A DNA stretch of 9,659 bases from Deinococcus rhizophilus (GCF_030271215.1 NZ_JASNGB010000098.1:1504-11162), one strand, 5' to 3'; numbered from the stretch's first letter, positions 1-8,792 are shown. Notes: generated by a model not told the origin, from the letters alone. Numbers and translations: made by a program.

Positions 1-475
1 GCCGGAAGTCGTGCCCCCACTGCGAGACGCAGTGCGCCTCGTCGATGGCGAACAGGGCGACCGGGGCGCGTTCGAGGAGATCCAGCGTGCGGGGCAGCAA
101 GAGGCGCTCGGGGGCCACGTACAGCAGATCCAACTCGCCCGCGAGCAGCGCCGCCTCCACCTCCCGTACCCCCTCTGGGCTAAGGGTGGAGTTCAGGAAG
201 GCCGCCCGCACGCCCAGCTGCCGCAGGGTATCCACCTGATCCTTCATCAGGGCGATCAGCGGCGAGACGACCACGCCGACGCCGGGCCGCAGCAGCGAGG
301 GCACCTGGTAGCACAGGCTCTTGCCGCCGCCCGTGGGCATCAGCACCAGCGCGTCGCCCCCCCCGGCCACCGTCCGCACGATGTCGGCCTGCACGCCCCG
401 GAAGGCGTCGTAGCCCCAGACGCGCTTGAGAATGTCCAGGGCCTGCGGGTCGGTGGTGGTCGGGGCGGCCGTCAT
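1..475 (-). CDS. recQ: ATP-dependent DNA helicase RecQ, N-terminal part (truncated by window edge)
   Basis: RecQ is a 3'-5' superfamily 2 DNA helicase acting in recombination and replication-fork repair. The 158 residues visible read without interruption from an ATG at 475. They show motif 0 (GYDAFRGVQ, residues 21-29), Walker A (PTGGGKS, 47-53), motif Ia (SPLIALMKDQV), the DEAH box (145-148) and the start of the RecQ aromatic-rich loop (SQWGHDFR, 151-158), where the window ends. The missing part should hold the second RecA lobe, the zinc/winged-helix RQC region and one or more HRDC domains. The start is supported by a TATCAT -10 box 8 nt upstream and the lack of a Shine-Dalgarno sequence, implying a leaderless mRNA. 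A candidate RDRM operator lies upstream of that box. The gene is divergent from the small gene at 538. A run of eight C (357-364, plus strand) lies inside the coding region and the frame holds across it. The family assignment is very secure. Confidence 0.95.
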   Translation of the reverse strand, partial: MTAAPTTTDPQALDILKRVWGYDAFRGVQADIVRTVAGGGDALVLMPTGGGKSLCYQVPSLLRPGVGVVVSPLIALMKDQVDTLRQLGVRAAFLNSTLSPEGVREVEAALLAGELDLLYVAPERLLLPRTLDLLERAPVALFAIDEAHCVSQWGHDFR

Positions 476-483
476 CGGGGCCG

Positions 484-489
484 ATGATA
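484..489 (-). promoter_or_regulatory. -10 box of recQ (leaderless start)
   Basis: Read on the minus strand the hexamer is TATCAT, five of six matches to TATAAT, and it ends 8 nt before the recQ ATG at 475. Transcription would therefore begin at or next to the start codon. No convincing -35 is visible at the expected distance; the RDRM-like site occupies that area. Confidence 0.6.
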
Positions 490-494
490 CCGGA

Positions 495-511
495 GTACGC
501 CGGGGACAGAA
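495..511. promoter_or_regulatory. Candidate RDRM (DdrO operator) between recQ and the divergent small gene
   Basis: In recQ orientation the 17 bases read TTCTGTCCCCGGCGTAC. This matches the published Deinococcus radiation/desiccation response motif TTATGTCATTGACATAA at 10 of 17 positions, best in the left arm. The site ends exactly 5 nt upstream of the recQ -10. It also covers the GGGACA -35 of the divergent gene at 538. On the plus strand it shares TACGC-N3-GGACAGAATG with the gyrA promoter region. The match alone would be weak; the shared sequence and identical spacing raise confidence. Confidence 0.55.
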
Positions 512-531
512 TGCGGACCTGACCCTAGACT
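503..531 (+). promoter_or_regulatory. Promoter of the small gene at 538 (-35 GGGACA, -10 TAGACT)
   Basis: The -35 GGGACA (503-508) matches TTGACA at four of six positions. It is separated by 17 nt from the -10 TAGACT (526-531), which lies 6 nt before the ATG at 538. This is the leaderless arrangement. The -35 overlaps the RDRM-like site, so a repressor bound there could affect both divergent genes. Confidence 0.55.
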
Positions 532-537
532 GGCCCC

Positions 538-768
538 ATGCCCGACCACCCGACCGAGGACCGCCTCTCCACCCTCCTTCAGGCCGAGGTCTACTGGACC
601 GCCCGGGCCATGCAGGAACAGGGCAGCCGCTTCTACCGGGCGCTGGGCACGGCGCTGGAGGCCGCCGACCTGGGCAACCGCCGCCGGTTGTACGCGGCGT
701 GGCCGGACGAGTTCTGGGACTTCTACCGGCGCGGCCTGCGCCTGCGCGAGGGGTCGGGCGAGGGCTGA
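538..768 (+). CDS. Small protein of unknown function, 76 aa
   Basis: I do not recognise this protein family. The product is 76 residues, soluble, rich in charged and aromatic residues in its second half (AAWPDEFWDFYRRGL), and appears largely alpha-helical, with no signal peptide or membrane segment. Coding support comes from GC-rich third positions and a good promoter whose -10 box ends 6 nt before the ATG. There is no ribosome binding site, as expected of a leaderless message. Its 3' end overlaps the convergent small gene on the other strand by 46 bp (723-768), unusual for two real genes. It is divergent from recQ and may share control through the operator between them. Function cannot be inferred from the sequence. 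Confidence 0.65.
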   Translation: MPDHPTEDRLSTLLQAEVYWTARAMQEQGSRFYRALGTALEAADLGNRRRLYAAWPDEFWDFYRRGLRLREGSGEG

Positions 769-968
769 CCGATCAATCCGAAGGCGGCCTCGCGCAGCAG
801 GGTTCGCAGGGCGGTGAGGGGACCGGACCGGGAGGCGCCGCGCACCCGCTCCTTCTTGGCGGCGAAGCGTGCCCGGTCCGCCGCGCTCGCTCCGGGGCTG
901 GGTTGACCGATGGCTCCCAGAAACAGTTCCCGGAAGGCGGTCCAGAGGCTGTGCAGGGTGGCCCGCAT
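723..968 (-). CDS. Small protein with an internal duplication (IGQPSP repeat), 81 aa
   Basis: I do not recognise a family. The minus-strand frame is open far upstream; the chosen ATG at 968 begins where the sequence becomes protein-like. The product contains two copies of a roughly 21-residue unit, residues 5-25 and 51-71, with 12 of 21 positions identical and both ending in IGQPSP. The units are joined by a basic linker and followed by an arginine-rich tail (RRRRPRR). The two IGQPSP segments use different codons (CAA/CAG for Gln, AGC/TCG for Ser), so the peptide rather than the DNA is conserved. That is the main evidence for coding. Each unit looks like an amphipathic helix followed by a turn, possibly a short membrane- or protein-binding module. 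The -10 is poor (TATCCC, 4 nt before the ATG), so the start is uncertain. It runs into the plus-strand gene at 538-768. Confidence 0.5.
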   Translation of the reverse strand: MRATLHSLWTAFRELFLGAIGQPSPGASAADRARFAAKKERVRGASRSGPLTALRTLLREAAFGLIGQPSPDPSRRRRPRR

Positions 969-980
969 ATCCGGGATACG

Positions 981-1004
981 CCCCGGGGGTGCCCGGGGTT
1001 CCCC
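981..1004. repeat. GC-rich inverted repeat upstream of the deacetylase gene
   Basis: CCCCGGG (981-987) and CCCGGGG (992-998) form a perfect 7-bp inverted repeat around GGTG. A further CCCC at 1001-1004 could pair alternatively with GGGG at 995-998. It lies between the divergent starts at 968 and 1026, close to where a -35 element for the plus-strand gene would be. It could be an operator, but GC richness makes chance pairing likely. Confidence 0.3.
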
Positions 1005-1012
1005 GCCCGCCG

Positions 1013-1018
1013 TAGACT
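1013..1018 (+). promoter_or_regulatory. -10 box of the PIG-L deacetylase gene (leaderless)
   Basis: TAGACT ends 7 nt before the ATG at 1026, with no Shine-Dalgarno sequence between. The same hexamer serves the gene at 538 and the gyrA promoter. No clear -35 is present. Confidence 0.55.
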
Positions 1019-1025
1019 GCCGCGC

Positions 1026-1898
1026 ATGACTGCCGCCCCTCTCCCCCATCAGGCCCAGCCCACCCTGCTCGCCGTGTTCGCCCACCCCGACGACGAGGCC
1101 TTCAGCGTCGGCGGCACGCTGACCCACTACGCCCGCCGGGGGGTGCGGGTGGTCCTGGCCTGCGCCACCCGGGGAGAGGCGGGCAAGATCACGGTGCCGG
1201 GGATGACCGTGGACGACCTCGGGCAGCAGCGCGAGGCCGAGCTGCGCGAGGCGTGCCGCGTGCTGGAGATCGGGGAACCGGTCTTTCTGGACTACCACGA
1301 CTCGGGCCGCTACGAGCGCACCCGCCATGACGACCCGCTGGCGCTGATGAACGTGAACCCGCTGGACGTGGAGGTGAAATTGCGGGCGCTGATCGAGCAG
1401 GTGCGCCCGCAGGTCGTCGTGACCTTCGACCCGCACGGCGGCTACGGGCACGTCGACCACCTCCAGATTCACCGGGCGACGACCGCCGCCTTTTTCAGCA
1501 CCGGGCACCTTCCGGGGGGCGGGCCGCAGCGGCTGTACTACACCGCCATGTCCCACGAGGCTGCCGCCGGGATAGCCCGGATGGGGCAGGACCTCAACCC
1601 GCTGGTCTACGGCGTGTCGGCAGACACGGTCGCCGTCCGGCTGAACGTGGCTGCCTACGCCGAGAACAAGAAAGCGGCCCTCGCCGCCCACGGCACCCAG
1701 ACCGGCGCCGAGAGCCTGCTGGGCCGCATGACCCCCGAGGAACGGGAGGCCCTCGAAACCCGCATGCTGGGCACCGAGGGCTTCAGCATCGGCGGCACGC
1801 GGACGCCGATCACCCGCTACCCGCTGCGGGGGCTGTTCGACGGGGTGACGGGGTGCGAGGAGGTGGAGGAGTCGGAGGCGGTGGCGCCGGGCGTGTAA
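1026..1898 (+). CDS. PIG-L/LmbE family zinc-dependent N-acetyl-sugar deacetylase (MshB/Mca/BshB-like), 290 aa
   Basis: Members of this family use a zinc ion to remove the N-acetyl group from GlcNAc-linked substrates or to cleave amide conjugates of sugar thiols. The AHPDDE motif is at residues 19-24 and the second zinc motif, GHVDHLQIH, at 141-149. Expected ligands are H20, D23 and H145, with D22 as likely general base. The segment around residues 131-142 resembles the MshB/Mca branch. Deinococcus makes bacillithiol, so a BshB-type deacetylase or a bacillithiol-conjugate amidase is a reasonable guess, but the substrate cannot be read from sequence. The start is placed at 1026 by the TAGACT box 7 nt before it; the open frame extends further upstream without protein-like sequence. 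The length of 290 aa is normal. The last ten or so residues are acidic and look variable. The gene is convergent with the Roadblock operon, 34 bp away, with no clear terminator between. Confidence 0.88.
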   Translation: MTAAPLPHQAQPTLLAVFAHPDDEAFSVGGTLTHYARRGVRVVLACATRGEAGKITVPGMTVDDLGQQREAELREACRVLEIGEPVFLDYHDSGRYERTRHDDPLALMNVNPLDVEVKLRALIEQVRPQVVVTFDPHGGYGHVDHLQIHRATTAAFFSTGHLPGGGPQRLYYTAMSHEAAAGIARMGQDLNPLVYGVSADTVAVRLNVAAYAENKKAALAAHGTQTGAESLLGRMTPEEREALETRMLGTEGFSIGGTRTPITRYPLRGLFDGVTGCEEVEESEAVAPGV

Positions 1899-1932
1899 GC
1901 CACCGGCAGGCTGCTCCTCCGTGCCACCCGCC

Positions 1933-2232
1933 CTACCCCAGCAGCCTTCCGACCGCGAAGCGCACCCGGCCCAGACTGGCGACCTCGTCGAAGGCGGTGA
2001 GCAGCACCCCGTCGCCGTGGGGGGTCAGCAGCACCGGGCCGTCCCCGAAGTCGAGCAGCAGGTCCTGCCACTCGCCCGTGCCCAGCGCGGCCCTCAGGCT
2101 GCCCACAACGGCGCGGGCGGGCGGCACGACGGTGATGTCGGCCCCCGCCCCCGCGCTGGTGACGACCTTGCCCGCCGCGTCGAGCAGGGCGACGTGCCGG
2201 ACCCCGCGCACCTCCAGCAGTTCGGAGATCAC
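1933..2232 (-). CDS. Roadblock/LC7-type domain protein, third gene of operon, 99 aa
   Basis: The product is essentially one Roadblock/LC7 domain: an N-terminal helix, a strand with the typical LLDAAGKVVTS turn (about residues 17-27), a central helix, and strands around DFGDGPVLLTP and DGVLLTAFD, then a C-terminal helix. Roadblock proteins dimerise and commonly act as scaffolds or GAP/GEF-like partners of small Ras-like GTPases (MglB with MglA in bacteria). The start is a GTG at 2232 overlapping the upstream stop as GTGA; longer readings of this frame upstream are low-complexity shadow. The overlap implies translational coupling. This is the shortest and most divergent of the three paralogues. 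It could be a degenerate copy, but its hydrophobic pattern is intact. No partner GTPase is visible in the window. Confidence 0.75.
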   Translation of the reverse strand: MISELLEVRGVRHVALLDAAGKVVTSAGAGADITVVPPARAVVGSLRAALGTGEWQDLLLDFGDGPVLLTPHGDGVLLTAFDEVASLGRVRFAVGRLLG

Positions 2233-2576
2233 GCGAACTCCGGACGTGGCAGATCGGTCAGCTCCAGCGCCAGCCGGGCGAGGAGTTGCTGCGCCGCGCG
2301 GGTGTCGGTGCCGCGCGTCTGCGCCACGCCGAGGATGAAGTCGCCGCTGGTCACCGCGACGACCTCCACGCGCTCGCTGGTAAAGGCCAGCCGGGTCACT
2401 TCCCCCGCCCCAAGACGGCGGCACACCCGGTCGAGACTGACGCGCAGGGCGGCGAGTTCGGCGGCCAGGCCGTCGCCACCCTCGCCCAGCAACTCGATCG
2501 GCAGCCCGTCGGGGCCGACCAGGGCAGCGGCCACCACGCCGGGCAGGGGGCGCAGGGACTCCAAGCGGGCACTCAC
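2229..2576 (-). CDS. Roadblock/LC7-type domain protein, second gene of operon, 115 aa
   Basis: A single Roadblock/LC7 domain with the most canonical signature of the three: a first helix ending in PGVVAAALVG, then the GPDGLPIELLG turn (about residues 21-31), a helix with AAELAALRVSLDRVCRRLG, strands around TRLAFTSERVEVVAVTSGDFILGVAQ, and a final helix from TRAAQQLLARLALEL. It resembles bacterial MglB-like proteins, which bind the Ras-like GTPase MglA. The start is GTG at 2576, overlapping the stop of the preceding gene as GTGA. Its own stop overlaps the next GTG in the same way, so the three genes form one tightly coupled transcript. Homo- or hetero-dimerisation among the three products is likely from family behaviour but is inference. 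Confidence 0.82.
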   Translation of the reverse strand: MSARLESLRPLPGVVAAALVGPDGLPIELLGEGGDGLAAELAALRVSLDRVCRRLGAGEVTRLAFTSERVEVVAVTSGDFILGVAQTRGTDTRAAQQLLARLALELTDLPRPEFA

Positions 2577-2923
2577 AGCAGGGCCTCCAGGCGGTGGGCA
2601 GCGGCGCGGCCGTACAGCCGGGCCTGCCCCAGATTGCTGCGGGCGTCCAGCGCCAGCAGCAGGAAAAAGGCGGACGTGATGGGGTGCAGGTAGACGCTCA
2701 GGCGCTCGCCGCGCAGGTACAGCTCGCGTACGGAGCCGCCGCCCAGGGTGTCGCCGTAGGCCGCACCCGAGGCCCGCATCAGCCCCGCGTGCTCGGCGAC
2801 CAGCAGATTGAGGTCCGCCTGCGCCGCCGCGTGGCCCTCGACCAGCAGACCGTCCAGCCCGCCGATGGCCGCCGCCCAGGCTCCGTCCACGTCCGCGACC
2901 AGTTGTGTGAGATGTGACAGCAT
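2573..2923 (-). CDS. Roadblock/LC7-type domain protein, first gene of operon, 116 aa
   Basis: The predicted fold is one Roadblock/LC7 domain: helix 1 (LTQLVADVDGAWAAAIGG), the GLDGLLVEG turn and strand (about residues 21-30), a long helix covering DLNLLVAEHAGLMRAS, then GGSVRELYLRGERLSVYLHP, the strand SAFFLLLALD, and a C-terminal helix. The LRGERLSVYL strand is typical of bacterial members that regulate Ras-like GTPases. I chose the ATG at 2923 rather than the in-frame ATG at 2950 because a TATGAT -10 box ends 7 nt before it and lies inside the longer version. This promoter drives all three genes. In-frame methionines at 2935 and 2950 would add 4 or 9 residues. Confidence 0.82.
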   Translation of the reverse strand: MLSHLTQLVADVDGAWAAAIGGLDGLLVEGHAAAQADLNLLVAEHAGLMRASGAAYGDTLGGGSVRELYLRGERLSVYLHPITSAFFLLLALDARSNLGQARLYGRAAAHRLEALL

Positions 2924-2930
2924 CCCGGCG

Positions 2931-2936
2931 ATCATA
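2931..2936 (-). promoter_or_regulatory. -10 box of the Roadblock operon (leaderless)
   Basis: On the minus strand the hexamer is TATGAT, five of six matches to consensus, 7 nt before the ATG at 2923. The region just upstream (2951-2960) is AT-rich for this genome. No good -35 match is seen at 16-18 nt spacing. Confidence 0.6.
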
Positions 2937-3066
2937 GGGGGCGAATCCACGCAAAATTCTCACAAGCGGGAGGGTGCCTGGGAGAAGCTCCCGTCCATGC
3001 CGCCCGGCCGCCCCTCTCCACCGCCCACCGTTCAGCCTGCCGCGTGTTTCTGGCGCTCCCCTGCGG

Positions 3067-3072
3067 TAGAAT
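3067..3072 (+). promoter_or_regulatory. Upstream -10 box in the gyrA control region (candidate P1)
   Basis: TAGAAT, five of six matches to consensus, ends 7 nt before an ATG at 3080 that opens a 47-codon ORF. This is the same leaderless geometry used by other genes here. No good -35 is visible. Confidence 0.4.
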
Positions 3073-3079
3073 GCAGGCC

Positions 3080-3219
3080 ATGAAGGGAAGGGAGCGCGTT
3101 ACGCTCTGGACAGAATGTGATAGACTCATTCCATTCCCGGCGAGGTTGCCGGGCTTCCCCATCTCTCAAGCGGCGGCAGGCGGGACCTCCCGGATGGCCG
3201 CGCACCCGACTGGAGCCTC

Positions 3220-3223
<4 letters not shown>
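3080..3223 (+). CDS. Possible leader ORF of gyrA, 47 codons, overlapping the gyrA start
   Basis: An ATG at 3080, 7 nt after a TAGAAT box, opens a frame whose TGA stop (3221-3223) overlaps the gyrA ATG as ATGA. Such an overlap usually couples translation of the second gene to the first. The predicted peptide starts [10 protein letters not shown], shows no known domain, and ends in a small-residue-rich stretch. Third-position GC is about 68 percent, clearly lower than in real genes nearby, so coding is doubtful. The frame also contains the RDRM-like site, the second -10 and a hairpin, so those elements could explain the sequence on their own. It may be a regulatory uORF or a coincidence. Confidence 0.3.
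3099..3115. promoter_or_regulatory. Candidate RDRM (DdrO operator) of gyrA
   Basis: TTACGCTCTGGACAGAA matches the Deinococcus RDRM consensus TTATGTCATTGACATAA at 11 of 17 positions, including TTA, the central GACA and the final AA. It ends 5 nt before the TAGACT -10 at 3121 and covers the -35 region, where a repressor would block polymerase. gyrA is an established member of the radiation/desiccation response regulon in D. radiodurans, controlled by DdrO and relieved when IrrE cleaves DdrO. Identification here rests on similarity, position and the sister site at recQ. Confidence 0.6.
3118..3126 (+). promoter_or_regulatory. Extended -10 promoter of gyrA (candidate P2)
   Basis: TGATAGACT combines the TG-N extension with a TAGACT hexamer. 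Extended -10 promoters can work with a poor -35, which fits here since 3098-3103 (GTTACG) is a weak match. Transcription from about 3132 would give a gyrA leader near 88 nt. Confidence 0.55.
3136..3153 (+). promoter_or_regulatory. Leader hairpin at the 5' end of the predicted gyrA transcript
   Basis: CCCGGC (3136-3141) and GCCGGG (3148-3153) form a perfect 6-bp stem with loop GAGGTT, starting a few bases after the predicted start site. It could stabilise the 5' end of the mRNA or act as a regulatory element. A smaller CGGG-ACCT-CCCG hairpin lies at 3181-3192. Neither has a U-tract, so neither is a terminator. Confidence 0.4.
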
Positions 3224-5649
<2,426 letters not shown>

Positions 5650-5670
5650 GCTCCCGCCCCCTCACCCCTG

Positions 5671-5702
5671 CCCGGCTTCTGCGGAGGCCGGGTGTTTCTT
5701 TT
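5671..5702 (+). terminator. Intrinsic terminator of gyrA
   Basis: A 9-bp stem pairs 5671-5679 with 5684-5692 (CCCGGCTTC with GAGGCCGGG, one G-T pair) around a TGCG loop. It is followed by a T-rich tract, TGTTTCTTTT. It lies 21 nt after the gyrA stop. Confidence 0.88.
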
Positions 5703-5741
5703 CGGGAGGTCAGGCAGGATGAGGGGTCAGTGAGCCTGACC

Positions 5742-5760
5742 CACCTGTGATCAGGTGTGA
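5742..5760. promoter_or_regulatory. Palindrome with tandem TGTGA half-sites upstream of the Crp-family gene
   Basis: CACCTG (5742-5747) and CAGGTG (5752-5757) form perfect 6-bp inverted arms around TGAT. Overlapping this are two direct TGTGA copies (5746-5750 and 5756-5760), exactly 10 bp apart, about one helical turn. TGTGA is the half-site recognised by Crp-family proteins with an RE recognition helix such as the one encoded downstream. No TCACA partner is present, so this is not a classic palindromic Crp site. Confidence 0.4.
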
Positions 5761-5782
5761 AAACGCTGCCCTGGACGTGCAC

Positions 5783-5800
5783 GATCAGCCTGGGTTGATC
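5783..5800. repeat. Inverted repeat GATCA-N8-TGATC upstream of the Crp-family gene
   Basis: GATCA (5783-5787) and TGATC (5796-5800) are perfect inverted arms separated by eight bases. It lies between the TGTGA cluster and the AT-rich promoter segment. It may be an operator half-site pair; chance cannot be excluded. Confidence 0.25.
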
Positions 5801-5843
5801 CGGCAAATCTGTGAGCTAAACCCTTTTTAAAGAAACAAAACTG

Positions 5844-5872
5844 TTTACAAAAACGTGACCGTGGGTTACACT
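5844..5872 (+). promoter_or_regulatory. Promoter of the Crp-family gene with AT-rich upstream element
   Basis: The -35 TTTACA (5844-5849, five of six matches) and -10 TACACT (5867-5872) are separated by the ideal 17 nt. The stretch 5803-5853 is strikingly AT-rich for this genome, includes CTTTTTAAAG, and could serve as an UP element. GTGAC-N5-GTTAC (5855-5869) is an imperfect inverted repeat overlapping the -10, and another TGTGA (5872-5876) follows it. This is the best -35/-10 pair in the window. Confidence 0.75.
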
Positions 5873-5919
5873 GTGATCCATGCCGGGATGGTCCGGCGCC
5901 GCTTACGAACCTCACCGCC

Positions 5920-5925
5920 AGGAGG
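5920..5925 (+). promoter_or_regulatory. Ribosome binding site deciding the Crp-family start
   Basis: A perfect AGGAGG lies 8 nt before the ATG at 5934. It is the strongest Shine-Dalgarno sequence in the window and favours 5934 over the in-frame ATG at 5880, which is positioned like a leaderless start. Confidence 0.75.
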
Positions 5926-5933
5926 CGACCCCA

Positions 5934-6551
<618 letters not shown>

Positions 6552-6568
6552 TCCCCCCTGCCCCGCAG

Positions 6569-6600
6569 CGCCATCCGGTTCACGCCGGGTGGCGTTTTTT
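6569..6600 (+). terminator. Intrinsic terminator of the Crp-family gene
   Basis: A 10-bp stem pairs 6569-6578 with 6585-6594 (CGCCATCCGG with CCGGGTGGCG, one G-T pair) around loop TTCACG. Six T follow directly. It begins 17 nt after the stop codon. Confidence 0.92.
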
Positions 6601-6662
6601 GCGGTGTGTCGCCCCGTCCTGCCCAGGGGAATGGCGGCACGCTCCGGCCCGGCCTCCCCCGC

Positions 6663-6668
6663 TACACT
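6663..6668 (+). promoter_or_regulatory. -10 box of the ferredoxin-NADP reductase gene (leaderless)
   Basis: TACACT, the same hexamer as the Crp-family promoter, ends 8 nt before the ATG at 6677. There is no Shine-Dalgarno sequence and no evident -35. Confidence 0.55.
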
Positions 6669-6676
6669 CGGCAGCG

Positions 6677-8047
<1,371 letters not shown>

Positions 8048-8069
8048 GGCCGAGTCTTCCCGCGCCCCG

Positions 8070-8096
8070 CCCCTCCTGCCCAGTGGGAGGGGGTTT
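8070..8096 (+). terminator. Probable intrinsic terminator of the ferredoxin-NADP reductase gene
   Basis: CCCCTCC (8070-8076) pairs with GGAGGGG (8086-8092) as a 7-bp stem, possibly extended inward by weak pairs. Only three T follow, so termination may be modest. Confidence 0.6.
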
Positions 8097-8118
8097 CGCC
8101 TGCCTGCCGGGGGTGAAG

Positions 8119-8124
8119 TACCAT
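8119..8124 (+). promoter_or_regulatory. -10 box of the glycosyltransferase gene (leaderless)
   Basis: TACCAT ends 8 nt before the ATG at 8133. An ATG at 8123 inside this hexamer is in another frame and does not open a protein-like sequence. Confidence 0.45.
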
Positions 8125-8132
8125 GCGGCCTG

Positions 8133-8792
8133 ATGCTGCCGTCCGCCTCCCCTTCCCCTCCCCGCGTGGCGGTCGTGATTCCGGCGTACAACGAGGAAGA
8201 GACCGTGGCGACGGTGGTGCAGGCCGCGCTGGCCTTCAGCCCGGAAGTCGTCGTGGCGAGCGACGGCAGCGCCGACCTCACCGCCGAGGTCGCGCGGGCG
8301 GCGGGGGCGCGGGTGGTGGAGCTGCGCGAGAACCGGGGCAAGGGTCCGGCGCTCAAGGCGGCGCTGGAGGCCACCGGGGCCGAGTTCGTGGTCATGCTGG
8401 ACGCTGACCTGCTGGGCCTGACGCGCGAGCATCTGGAGCAGCTGCTGGCCCCCGTGCTGGCGGGCGAGCTCGATATGGCCATTGGCGTCTTCGAGGGGGG
8501 CGGCAGTTTCGCGAGCGACTGGGGCAACCGGCTCACGCCCAACCTCAGCGGGCAGCGGGCCTGCCGCCGCGACTGGCTGCTCGCGGTGCCCCGGCTGGGC
8601 GAGGAGCGCTGGCCCGAGCCGCCCATCACCGACTGGCTGCGCGAGACGGGTGCCCGCTGGGACTACGTGGAGCTGGGGCAGGTCCGGCAGGTGCTCAAGG
8701 AAACCAAGCGCGGCTTCTGGAAGGGGGCGCGTGCCCGCACCCGCATGTACGCCGAGTTGCTGAGCTACCGCCGCCGCAGACGCCGGGGGTAG
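8133..8792 (+). CDS. Family 2 (GT-A fold) glycosyltransferase, 219 aa
   Basis: GT2 enzymes transfer a sugar from a nucleotide-sugar donor to a lipid, polysaccharide or small acceptor. The protein shows the nucleotide-binding start VAVVIPAYNEEETV (residues 12-25), ASDGS (42-46), the conserved NRGKGPALKAAL helix (67-78) and the metal-binding DAD (90-92). A later SGQRACRRDWLL segment resembles the acceptor-side loop of glucosyl-3-phosphoglycerate synthase and dolichyl-phosphate-sugar synthase relatives. There is no membrane segment or signal peptide, so it should be cytosolic or peripheral; the C terminus is very basic (SYRRRRRRG) and could bind anionic lipid. Donor and acceptor are not determinable. 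It is followed after 33 nt by tyrA, which has its own -10, so a shared operon is possible but not required. Confidence 0.85.
   Translation: MLPSASPSPPRVAVVIPAYNEEETVATVVQAALAFSPEVVVASDGSADLTAEVARAAGARVVELRENRGKGPALKAALEATGAEFVVMLDADLLGLTREHLEQLLAPVLAGELDMAIGVFEGGGSFASDWGNRLTPNLSGQRACRRDWLLAVPRLGEERWPEPPITDWLRETGARWDYVELGQVRQVLKETKRGFWKGARARTRMYAELLSYRRRRRRG

Noticed and set aside
357..364. Run of eight C in recQ as a possible phase-variation tract
   Set aside because: The RecQ frame is intact across it, and such runs are common in DNA of this GC content.
11..487. A 158-codon plus-strand frame opposite recQ
   Set aside because: The minus strand reads as RecQ with Walker A and DEAH motifs, so the plus frame is a shadow.
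1899..1932. Terminator between the convergent deacetylase gene and Roadblock operon
   Set aside because: No stable stem with a T-rich tail is visible on either strand in the 34 bases.
2906..2917. Two TGTGA copies near the start of the first Roadblock gene
   Set aside because: They lie inside the coding sequence just downstream of the predicted start and encode ordinary residues; no sign of an operator beyond the short matches.
2997..3083. A 28-codon proline-rich ORF whose stop overlaps the leader ORF start as ATGA
   Set aside because: No promoter or ribosome binding site at usable spacing, low complexity, and it only continues a frame open by composition.
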